A stretch of DNA of 64,000 nt, taken from NCBI GenBank assembly GCA_019009955.1, contig CM032232.1, forward strand, positions 74,316,501 to 74,380,500, written 5' to 3'. Shown in pieces: positions 54,514-64,000 of the stretch. A program made the translations under genes and the position numbers. The notes under the pieces are model-generated. The model saw only the letters and a program-made list of their open reading frames with translations. It searched no databases and was not told where the DNA came from. Every line of letters begins with the position of its first letter. Position 1 is the first letter of the stretch. The stretch is from Riptortus pedestris (lineage: Eukaryota; Arthropoda; Insecta; Hemiptera; Alydidae).

Positions 54514-55918
54514 TGCAACTAAATTAGTAAATTAGTATAAGTTTATAAAGTTAAGTTCTTTCTGCTTCTTGTTCAACCTCTATTTATAACGTGTATTATG
54601 TGTAGTTTTAATCAATTCAATATACTTGATTCTTAGGAGAACTCAAATAGTTATTTGTGTTATTTCCCCTCATCTTTCCAATAGAAATAGAAAAATGGTT
54701 CAGTCTAATGCTCTCTCTTATTCTTGCCTTTAAAAAGCTTCCCGCCAAAACATTTTGGTGCCGACATTTTCTATTATTACCGCAAAAGCTTACCGCACGC
54801 CCCAACAGTTTGTTAGTACCCGATGTATTTTGTATTGATATTGCCAAAAGCCCTTGTGCTTAAGTAAACCTGTTTTCCACAAGGTTAGTTGCCTATGTAG
54901 TTCCATTGGGACAATATGTGGCGGTTCAATTGGAACAATGTGTGCCAGCAAAAGCAATATAATATAACTTCATAATGGTTTTGTAGTTAGAGGAATCCTC
55001 TTGATAGCTCGAGAATAATTGAGGTAATATTTATTTAATTGTTAATTATTCTAGTTTAACAATTAAATCAGATCAATTATCTAGGATCAGTATCAATGCC
55101 CCTATACAGGGACGGAGCTGGGCATATCATGTGTAATAATCCCCTTAGTTTATTAGTAACGCATCACTATTTCTCAAGGCCTGTCTGTCACTAGTGTTAT
55201 GCAATGCCATTGTACCTTCACTACCTCCTCACAGTGTTACTTTCGAATATGTATAAACATAGGAACCTGCATATTTAACATCAGAGCTTTAAGTTATTTG
55301 ACTGATCTTTTTATTGTGACAAGTCGCTTAGGTAGATTTGTTAAAAAGAAAAAAAAACAACAACAACGCATGGAGTGTAGGGTGGAGTAAAGGCATTTTC
55401 ATGGAATAAAGGTTACCTAACCCCCCTCCTTGGTTTATTTAGTACATTACAGACCTCTCTTTAGCAAGTTTTAAAATATACAAAATATATTCCAGAAATT
55501 ATTTTTTCACTTTTAGAAAAAGAAAAACTGCATATCTATTTTATTGTTTTTTCTTCGTTGTGAGACGAATGCTTATATAATAAACGTTACTCTAAGTAAA
55601 AAAAAACCAAAAAAAACTTCAATATAGACCTATTACTGAGCAATAAATAGAAATCAAAATATTGAGATTTTTCGTTTCAGCACGCCCTTATAACACACTA
55701 CTCCAGTTCCTTTCTGAAAATATTAGTATAACCTAAAGTTTAAGATTGGTTAGCAGTTATACATGTACAATGTTTTATAAATTTCGGTTTAGTTGTTTAA
55801 GCGTGAAAAGGGAGCAAGAAAACAAAAAGCCAAGCTTTTGAAAGGGCATCAACTTTCAATTCTATGTGGAACGAAAAATTATCGTTATATTTAAAAACTG
55901 AATGCACATACACAAGTT

Positions 55919-55958
<40 letters not shown>

Positions 55959-57014
55959 GAACTATGTGCATTGTTAAAACTATGCAAGAGTGCTATATTA
56001 GGGACGTAGGGGATGGAAGAGAACCGTAAGTTTTTCCGTATTTAATCACTTCACAAACAAGCATTACAGGGCGGAAATTTGTTTCCGATTTTGGTTATTT
56101 GATTGACCTCCACTTGATCACTTTAGGCTGATGTGGAATAATGTCTACGTGATTCTAGTGTTGTTTAAGTAACTTAAATTAGACGTTAGTATTAAAAAAA
56201 AAAGAACTTATTTTTAGTTAATGCAGATTTTCAAGTTGGGCATTGGACCGGAATAGCAATAATTTAATTGCTTGATTCTAAGGAGCTATGAAAATTTTAT
56301 GGGAGATCTGCCTTATTTTAAATTTGCGGTTTTTAGAACTAATGCCTTCCTTGATTTTTTATCGATGAATATTACATCTGAAGAATATTCATTGACCTAT
56401 AAAATTATGACTTTTAAATTATAGGAGCCAGGAAGAAAAAAAAATTACAAAAGCTATTGAATTTTCATAATGAACATTACATTATGCATTATTTCATAAT
56501 CATTAATTGAATTTTAAATTATTTTTAATGTGGCTTTGGGTCCAAGAATGTTTTCCTGTATTAAAAAAGCCTTGTTGGAGTTACAATTCAGAAGTGTTTC
56601 TGGTCTTGCAGGAAATTACTGCTCTGTTTATCACTCGCATCAAATATGAGTCAACGTTAGCAATAAAGATAAACTCTTTCCGACCTAATTCTATGTGTAC
56701 TTAAGTCAATTCGATTTGTCTGTTGACTTGGAAACTCTTCTCTCCGCAAGAAGGGGCCAATACTTGTAGTAGAAACAAACACTCTTAACTTTTTGTTGAC
56801 AATCCAATGCGACAGGAGTGAAGATAAGAAGCAGAAAAGCCTTTTGTTAGGTTTCAAGTTTCCGCTCCAAGTCCTACATAATGCATGGCGGAGGAGTAAT
56901 ATTAGCCCTGGCGCTGGGGAAAACTCCCAAAAGAGGACTCTGAGAAATAAATGATAAGTAGTTATGCTTTAGCTTCCCAGCCCATTCTGTTTTTTTTTTG
57001 TTTTTTTTTTTTAG
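54407..57014. other. Long spacer with two (TA)n tracts
   Basis: (TA)n tracts at 54486-54513 and 55923-55955; A-runs at 55352-55360 and 55599-55616. Open frames on both strands at 54617-54863 overlap each other and show no domain. A CTTGCAG acceptor-like site at about 56609 precedes an undistinguished frame. No recognised element. Confidence 0.35.
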
Positions 57015-57343
57015 ATTCGGCTAAACCTAAAAAGAGAACCCCGCAAAACCCATGGGTTGGGATTCCTCCCAATCCGAATTCATTGGTATTTCAGCGGCAA
57101 TACGGATTGAGTTTTTCCGAAGGGTTTTCCTCTTTAATTGAACTGTTCTTGTTTTATTCCATACATCTTCCTTTTAAATCCCTCAATTTATTTGGAATAG
57201 ATATTGCCAGATTAAAATTATTCATTACAAAACGTTATTACCGTTACTTTGCGATTCCAATTAAAATAGGACATTTCACTTTGACTTCTCCAAAAAAACC
57301 TGAGAAATCAGGCATCATTATTCTGGCTGCTTTTTTAATATAA
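57015..57343 (+). other. Open frame after a long polypyrimidine acceptor, unassigned
   Basis: A T-rich tract with TTTTTTTTTTTAG (to 57014) precedes about 109 open codons ending TAA at 57343. The start is proline/lysine-rich (SAKPKKRTPQNPWVGIPPNP), followed by hydrophobic stretches. I recognise no domain. The AT-rich composition of its second half suggests it may be chance. Confidence 0.18.
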
Positions 57344-57889
57344 ATATCTATTATAGACATTTTTAAGTTAAGGGCGGAGAGTACTAGATTTGTATTACAG
57401 TAATTTCCTAATCCTTATGCCACGACTAAATAAATTAATTATATATTTTCTTCCCTCTTGAAATTTAAAATTAAATCATTAATTTTCCGTTTATTAAAAA
57501 AAAAAACTCTTGATTATAATGCTCATTCGTGACTAGTTTTCAGAACACACAATACACTAGATGGACAGCAAGCCAGTAGACTCTATTTTGCTCCATTTTT
57601 TTCACGAAGCAATAAGCGTTAAATTGGTCAACTTCAATTATTATAATTGGTATATACATATATTTACTTATTTGAATATGCACCCAAAGAATTTTGAGCT
57701 AACTATACTCTTTATAATTGTTACGAATTTGAATACTTTAGTCTAACACCATTTCAATAGAAAAGCCTGCGTTTAAAATCATGTTTTTTGTTCGTGAAAT
57801 ATGAATTTGTTTATGGGCGAAGTGCTCAGAAAGTAGTAGCTTGAACATCATCACTACACGAACTGTTCCAAATAAACGATTTTTGCAGA
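57344..57889. other. Spacer, no feature seen
   Basis: AT-rich sequence, short frames only. Confidence 0.4.
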
Positions 57890-58206
57890 TTTTCCTAAAG
57901 GAAAATCAGCTATTGAGGTTGTACTCATGACGCGATTTTCCAAAAAAAAAAAAAAAAATCAAATGTCCATCGATCCTACCTAGTAGACGACGGAAATGTG
58001 GTCCGTTCAAAATTATATGCATTTGTCTGTTACCACTTCTACTCACGTCATATTAATAAGAAGCTGTTATATTATGAAACACGGTTTTATTTGAAACCTA
58101 AATACCAAATATGGTTCATTGGACTTATATTATACGAGACAAATGTCAATACGTGACGCACGTGAGAAACCTGTTCAGTTACGCATATCCTGCGTGGCGG
58201 GTTTTA
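57890..58206 (-). mobile_element. Family-1 element, module B, internally deleted
   Basis: Both ends are readable: TTTTGCAGATTTTCC palindrome at 57890, and an eroded 5' end ATCCTGCGTGGCGGGTTTTA to 58206. The sequence passes from TTTGTCTGTTACC directly to ACTTCTACTCACG, joining the microsatellite-proximal core to the B module and losing the C-run core. An A17 run near 57941-57958 replaces part of the 3' block. A second independent route to a short derivative, compared with 7790-8048. Confidence 0.9.
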
Positions 58207-58929
58207 TTTATTTCCCCCATGTCCTGACCTGAGAGGAGAACTTTGACATTTTGGTAACTTCGGTCCCATTTTAATTTGACCCTACGTTTCTATAAATAGT
58301 ATGTCACATGCTATCACGAACTCTCTAAAAACGTCGATCTAGTTGACTGCTAAAATTATCAAAAAATCAGTAAGATTTCTTTGTTTCCACCCACACAATC
58401 AACTTCAGCAATACAACGAACCAAACACAATAAACGATAAGAAGAAAAAAAAATCTGATGTATGCATATTAGAAATATTTGAATGATAAAAAAACAAAAC
58501 AAAAAAAAACGGTCCTTTACAATTATTTTGAATCTCTAATACTTAGGGAGGAATTATCAGTTTTTTTATTTTCACTCATACTTAAACCTTCCCGCTTAAT
58601 CGATTTTAATGAAGAGATAAGAGGCCCAACTTTGCTGTTGTAATAATCCAAAATTTGAACTTTTAATATTCTAAGCCTAGACATTTTCGACTTTTCGAGA
58701 TACGTACTGACGTCGCCCTGAAACGATTCACAATGATCCGAGACAGGGTCAAAACGGATAATTCCATTGAAATCTAAAAATCTAAAATTTTTAAGACTAT
58801 AGTACTTGCTTTACTTTGTACAAGAATGTAAAAATCAGCTAATCACTTATTCTCTACTGTAATATTTACAAGTGAATGATCTCAAATTGCAATATTAATG
58901 GGTCCTAGGTTAGCCATGTGAGTTAATCT
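58207..58929. other. Spacer, no gene recognised
   Basis: AT-rich DNA; A-rich runs near 58445 and 58491-58510. No element recognised. Confidence 0.4.
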
Positions 58930-59030
58930 CGATAGGTAACCCGACTGTAGGGTACCTACAGCTGGGTAACTGTAGATAATCCGTCCCGATTTGCCAAAGT
59001 AGCATAAAGTGTAACATTAATAAATAACAT
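58930..59030 (+). repeat. SINE body and tail, plus orientation
   Basis: GGTAACTGTAGATAATCCGT CCCGATTTGCC and GTAACATTAATAAATAA match the reverse complement of the SINE at 15808-15965. The head side (58930-58970) is diverged. Confidence 0.5.
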
Positions 59031-59266
59031 CAGCATTTACGTTAAGTGAATAATAGCCAATGATATTTATGAGACCCTAGCATTAACGAATGTGGCGGTT
59101 CACTGTACAGACAAATTATAATATTGTCATTTCCCAATTTTGGTTCACCCCCAGCCCTCGTATATCGTCATCAATTCCTCAATAAGCTACTTCATTTTTT
59201 TTATTTTTTTTTACATTAATTGGTATAATATTTAAATGTTCTTGGAAGTATAATACTGTATATATC

Positions 59267-59683
59267 ATGTCGCCAACTTTGCAATCTATTGTGAGATACT
59301 ACTCCCTCATGACAGAGGATGACCATCTGTGGACAATAAGATTCTCCTATAAAGAGTTAGGTACTAGGATATATACATTGGAGTTTAGACCACGGGGAGC
59401 TTACCCAATAAATGTTTCTCCCTTGAGCAACAATAACAAAGAGCACTCCCGAATGAACACACTGCCTGGGGGAAACAGCTGGAATTGCTTTCTCCTTCAA
59501 TATACTCATTTCTCTGAGAGCAGCTCAAAGAGCCCAGATGAGCTGAATAATAGTTTGCTCTGCTACAAAGTTAATACGGTTTGGAACTTTTTTTCTACTG
59601 CTGGAGGTATTTCTGTTCTATTCTCTGGAACATCTGTATTAGAGATACTTGTGGTGGATTTGACGATAAAAACCTTTGAGTGA
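59267..59683 (+). CDS. C-terminal exon of a DEG/ENaC-like sodium channel (candidate)
   Basis: This is the longest convincing frame outside repeats: up to 138 codons to TGA at 59681-59683. Base composition is clearly more balanced than the flanks. Near the C terminus, residues about 108-125 read AGGISVLFSGTSVLEILVV. This aligns with the GGxxGLFxGxSxLxxxE segment at the start of transmembrane helix 2 in degenerin/ENaC/ASIC/pickpocket channels, including the G-x-S selectivity-filter triplet (GTS). The preceding YKVNTVWNFF fits the pre-TM2 region, and the upstream soluble part would be extracellular domain. A six-residue tail (TIKTFE) follows the helix. The exon probably starts upstream of the first Met, for example after TTCTTGGAAG at 59248 where the frame is still open. 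TM1 and the cysteine-rich core are not in view. AATAAA at 59931 would serve as polyadenylation signal. The conserved Glu after the S-x-L motif is shifted, so assignment is tentative. Confidence 0.5.
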   Translation: MSPTLQSIVRYYSLMTEDDHLWTIRFSYKELGTRIYTLEFRPRGAYPINVSPLSNNNKEHSRMNTLPGGNSWNCFLLQYTHFSESSSKSPDELNNSLLCYKVNTVWNFFSTAGGISVLFSGTSVLEILVVDLTIKTFE

Positions 59684-59930
59684 GAATATATAGGTCCGTA
59701 TGTTACACTTGTATAGTTTTATAAATTGTTAAAATTATATAGTATTAGTCTAAACATAAATTCATATAAACTTGTATGCAAATATTAGGGATAATCATAG
59801 CATTTGCTACCTATTAGCTTCATGGAAATTTGTTTTACTCTCTTGTTGACGGCCTAAATGACGAAGGGAACCATTCTAACGTTTTAGTTGATGATTTACA
59901 TTCTGTGGTATATATTTGAAAAAACTCTTT

Positions 59931-59936
59931 AATAAA
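59931..59936 (+). terminator. Possible polyadenylation signal for the channel-like exon
   Basis: AATAAA about 250 bp after the stop codon at 59683, on the same strand. Such hexamers are common by chance in DNA this AT-rich, so the assignment rests on position alone. Confidence 0.3.
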
Positions 59937-62478
59937 AACGTAGAAATTCAGTTATTTGTATTTTTATACACCGAATTGTTAGAGTGCCGAATGTCGCATT
60001 TTCCTCTTCCATTATCTGAAATTGATAGAACCGAGTATAAACTTGTGATAATTTCACAGTTAACTGGTCCGTTATGTGCCTAAATAATGATAATAAATGT
60101 TTACCGTGATATATTGTTTCTTTAATGCTTGGAAGCAAGAGTAACAAAAACTCATCTATTATTTATGAAAGCAGTACGTTTAAGGGATATGGAGAATATT
60201 TTATCAATATAAACATACTCATATAAATACATATATTTTTTTTATTCAAGTTCATACTTAGATTATGTACTAAAAATGGAGGTCAGTCTCCAGGCCACCT
60301 AATGTTTTGTCTGTGGACTATTTTTACGTTACTAATCTAAGTTTGTTGAATGTTACATTCAAAAAAAGTAATTCATATTATTGAAGGATAGAGGAAGTAA
60401 TATAGAATATTCAGTTTTTTAAAAAGCCAACATTGGAAATAAGATTTAAAGTAAGTAATATCTTCCATTATTACATTATTAAATTGTGGTATACAACCGA
60501 TTTTTAAGTTAGTCAAAGCTGATCTAGATTTTGGTCACTGGTACCTAAATGTCATTTACTATTCGATAACAATTCAGATGCTCCTCCTATTAATTCATTC
60601 AGGTACGTAATGCCACTTAATTGTCCATTCCAATTGTGGTTGATGCGTTTCGTATAATGTAGGACTAGTTTTTTTTAAATATTTTATTCTATAGATAACT
60701 TTTATTGATATTATTACATTAAAAAATAAAACTTTAGACCCTCTTTTAGTTGCTGAATTCTTCTTCTATTCTAATACATTTCGAAGAAAGCCTATGGCAT
60801 CACTTAATATTTTTCAGATTTTTTTTTAATACAATTTCTTAGTAAGTAAGATATTGGTTTCCCTTTGTAGCTAAAAAAAACAAAAAAAAAAGTCCAATGT
60901 CAGTCAATTCTATTTTTTAAATATATAATGAAGCCTAATAATACTCTAGTAATACTCACGCAATACTTCAAAATCCTTTCCGCTGCCATGTGTTGTAGAA
61001 TCAATTACGAACAGTGATTAAAAACTTTTAAGCTTATGCCATAATTCAATTTAAGGTAAGCCATATATGCAGAAAATTGAAATATCATTTTTTTATATTA
61101 AATTACTAATTGTGTTGCTCCTACTTGTTTTCTATAACCATAAGAATTTTTTTTAAAGAAAAACATTGATCAGGTTTATACCCTCATCATTGCCAAATTG
61201 AATTACTCAAATCTCAGAAGTTTTATTTTTGCACCAATTCTATAGTAAAACATTTTGTTAAAATAATTACAATAATACAAATATCATTAGAAACATTACA
61301 TATATAGTGATATAAGAATGCAAAGAACGCTTTATACATAACACATTTTACTTTTCAGAAAGAAATTTGAATAAAATAGAACTTATTAAATTATAAAACT
61401 TTACTGTTATTTATGTATAGTTTATAAAGTAATGTGTATGCAACCAATGGTGGATTTAAAAAGTAAGTTTCATAGAAAATACCTCTCAGCAAAACAATTG
61501 CCTCAGCAAATTGTGTATTTTTAAAATAAAGTGCTGGTAAAGGGGATACGATTTGGTATTATAATACATAATGTATCGTAAAAATAATATTTCATAATAT
61601 TTTCAGTAATAGCGCATTAATATATTTTAACGCATTAATTCAGTACTTAAATACAACTGGCTTTCATCAACATCTTAAATACCCTAGTCTTTTCGGTTGG
61701 GTTGTTAAATGACAGAGTTAAGCAATAAGCCACCATTTGCCAATTTCTTTTTTTTTTTAATGTTCTTATATTTAATTAGTTTATTTTATATTAACTTAGA
61801 TAGTGAGTAACTTTATATCTTGATTCTACTTGACTATACTCGGCTTTAGTAAAAAAAAAAAAAAAAATTCTTTCATGTCTCAAGGAAGAGGAAATGAAAA
61901 GCTTCAAGGTTGCAAATGAAATCTTGGGTTCCACAAAGGAAAGAAAACGTATAAAGGCTCCTTACTTTTTAGTATAGCCTTTATAGCAGAAGAAATAAAA
62001 GCTAAAAAGAGGTTAAAGAGCCAATATGCAAAACGGAAAATTGTTTAAACAGAGAAATTTCTTTGTGTTCTGGAACAATCTCTTAAAGAACCAATAAAAC
62101 CTTCTTTGTAGTAATGTGAAATCGAATATTTCTCCTACATCCTTGCATCGTTTGTAGTTCTTCATCAAAGAGAAGCAACGTCCGTTACGTTATGGAACAT
62201 GGGTAATTTTCTTTGTTTGTATTTACGTATGTTGCAGAGCTTTTTTTTGAAAGCCACATTATATTTTCCCCTCCTACTCTCTTTAGCCTTAATTTTATAA
62301 TGTGGACGTATATCAGACATTTTTATACCGTATACCACCCCATCTATGGTCACCTATTGGTTTGCTTATTTTTAACTTCAATAATCGTTTTGAGAACCCA
62401 TTATCGTAGAAAAAGGGTCTAAGTAATTTCCATTCTGCCCTACCGTCTCCCTTATCATGTTTTCCAACAATTGTAATA
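59937..62478. other. Long empty spacer
   Basis: About 2.5 kb of very AT-rich DNA with T- or A-runs (for example 61748-61758 and 61850-61867). I see no family-1 copy, SINE, microsatellite of note or exon. Overlapping frames on both strands at 62165-62422 have no domain. Confidence 0.5.
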
Positions 62479-63293
62479 TTAGCAGATTCCCCTTAAGAGA
62501 AATCAGCTATTGAGGTCGTACTCATGACGCGATTTTCGAAAAATTTCTTCAAATGTCCATCGATCCTACCCAGGAGATGACGAAAATGAGGTCCGTTCAA
62601 AACTATATATATATATATATTTGTCTGTTAACACTCTAGCGGTCGCAATTTTTGTTTAATCGTCACCAAACTCGGTGTTTAATCGTTTTATGTAATAAGG
62701 AAGATCAAGTTCGTTAACGGCTGAAATCGGACCAGTGGGAGGGGGGGGGTTTGAGGGGGGATTTTCAAAAATTCGAAATATCTCCGTTATTATGCATCGG
62801 ATTGAAAAATTGTATAGAACCAATCTTATTGAACATTAAATTTACTATAAATATTGTTATATACATTTATTCTCTATCTTGAATATTAACCGAGATATTT
62901 GCATTTTTATGACGTTTGTGGTCGGGTATAGTTCGGATTAGTTCGGCCGTTTTCTTAACTACTCGGCTCAGGTGGAAGCTTCTTCTAACCTTACCTGTCG
63001 TTCCTAACCTTACCTTACTTTCGTCACTTTGTGTGATTTATGCAAATACGATCTGTTCATCCGTCGCCCCCCCCTTCTTTAGTTCTTGTACTACTAAATT
63101 TTGAGTTATTAAAATATAAATTATTTTTACAATTCAGAAGCCGTTTCAGTTGGGAATTTATTAACTGAAAGATTTCATTTTACCGTTTCTATTTACTCAT
63201 GGTGGGCTTGTATTACCAGTATGCAGATGTCTCTATTGTAAAACTTCACATGGGAAATCTGCTTAGATTACGCAGCCCCTGCGTGACGGACTT
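62479..63293 (-). mobile_element. Family-1 element, module C, complete
   Basis: From TTAGCAGATTCCCCTTAAG (62479) to GCGTGACGGACTTT (63293). A short (TA)n at about 62606-62620, core with GGGAGGGGGGGGG, and a C module (GGTCGGGTATAGTTCGG, CTCGGCTCAGGTGGAAGC, TTCAGAAGCCGTTTCAGTTG) nearly the same as the copy at 27717-28484. The open frame at 62916-63104 lies in the C module and is not protein-like. Confidence 0.94.
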
Positions 63294-64000
63294 TATTTAT
63301 TTTCTTATAATTCTTTTTTTTATATTCTGAACTACTTTATGCGACTCATTCACAGTGGTGTTCCCATCAGTGCTAATTAAGGTTAGAGAATCGTAGAAAC
63401 ATAATTTGTGTTGTAAACATTTGATTTATTATTGTTTAATTAATAGTGTGAAATTTAATTGTAATAATTATATATAGTTTTTGGGGATTTAAGACTCTAT
63501 AAATAGAGAGCAGAAGAAACCTCATCAAGATGATTCATTGGTTTTAAACTAGGGCCACAAGTATTTCACTTATTAGTTTAGTAAATATTATTTATAACTC
63601 CAGAATTTTGTGTTATTGCAATACAACGTATTCTTGTGTTTAAATTTTTTTTAAGTGTAATAAGTGCAAAATAAAATGCAAATTTAAAATACGTACTTTC
63701 CAAGTAGTAATGATTTTTGTTTAAGTGTATAAGAGTTCTGAGATGCGGAGGCAGTGGATATACCTTTAAAATAAATAGAGAAAGAAATATGATTTTATTT
63801 ATTTCATATTATTCAGTGAACATCAATTAGGAACAAAAGTCCTACCTTATCAAAATGTTCACTTTAAACTTCCCTTGGCTGCTTGCTCACGATTTAGATT
63901 CCTCATTAAAATACAGTTTCATTTATTATAATTCTTTAGTGCTTGTTTAATATAACCATCATTTGCATTACATGTTTTCTATCCCTTTGGAATTTTTCCT
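63294..64000. other. Spacer to the window end
   Basis: AT-rich DNA without recognised features. TATAAATAGAGAG at about 63497 is TATA-box-like but stands alone. Confidence 0.35.

Noticed and set aside
54617..54863. Overlapping frames on both strands near 54.7 kb
   Set aside because: Similar length on both strands, no domain, no convincing splice sites.
59216..59562. Minus-strand two-exon model with a 58-nt GT-AG intron opposite the channel-like exon
   Set aside because: The splice sites are good and the frame stays open, but the plus strand carries a channel TM2 motif in one uninterrupted frame, so the antisense model is probably chance.

Overview
This 64-kb window is AT-rich, repeat-dense eukaryotic nuclear DNA. 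There is no operon, no Shine-Dalgarno-led gene, no prophage and no CRISPR array. The mix of a mariner relic, fragments of R1/I/jockey-like non-LTR retrotransposons, a tRNA-headed SINE, solo LTRs, Penelope-like relics with hammerhead-ribozyme-like cores, and dozens of (TA)n tracts points to an invertebrate. A crustacean such as a parasitic copepod is my best guess, but the sequence alone does not fix it.

The dominant content is one interspersed family, here called family-1. About two dozen recognisable copies and several fragments cover roughly 14 kb by my rough addition. A full copy is about 540-820 bp. It starts with a GTCCGTCACG end that folds as ACGCAG-GGG-CTGCGT, followed by a subterminal AGCAGATTTCCC. 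A variable 5' module comes next (A, B or C type), then a conserved core with an unstable C-run, a (TA)n or (CA)n/(TA)n microsatellite, a 3' block, and a terminal palindrome GATTTCCCTTAAGGGAAATC ending in TGCTAA. It resembles Helentron-associated (DINE/HINE-like) non-autonomous rolling-circle elements. No transposase or Rep/helicase is visible in the window.

Layout. 1-4.2 kb: a 69-bp then a 48-bp minisatellite. 5.3-5.5 kb: a minus-strand EF-hand exon. 6.3-14.8 kb: family-1 copies, one with a duplicated 3' end. 15.1-16.0 kb: three SINE copies. 16-25 kb: more family-1 copies plus isolated candidate exons at 19.8 and 25.2 kb. 25.5-29.3 kb: a Penelope-like relic and a dense minus-strand family-1 cluster. 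29.3-29.9 kb: a 5'-truncated LINE with an intact 13-bp target duplication. 31-38 kb: hammerhead-like relics, an RNase-H-tail LINE fragment and long C-module family-1 copies. 38-42 kb: SINEs and a family-1 copy split by a solo LTR. 43.4 kb: a long foldback. 45.6-46.9 kb: a mariner nested in a family-1 copy, and an RT fragment. 47-54 kb: more family-1, a second solo LTR carrying its own insertion, and a separate dispersed repeat. 54-60 kb: candidate exons, the best being a DEG/ENaC-like pore exon at 59.3-59.7 kb. 60-64 kb: mostly empty apart from one family-1 copy.

Host coding content is sparse: two exons I can argue for (EF-hand; DEG/ENaC-like channel end) and a few weak candidates. Most of the window looks like intron or intergenic DNA built by nested transposition.
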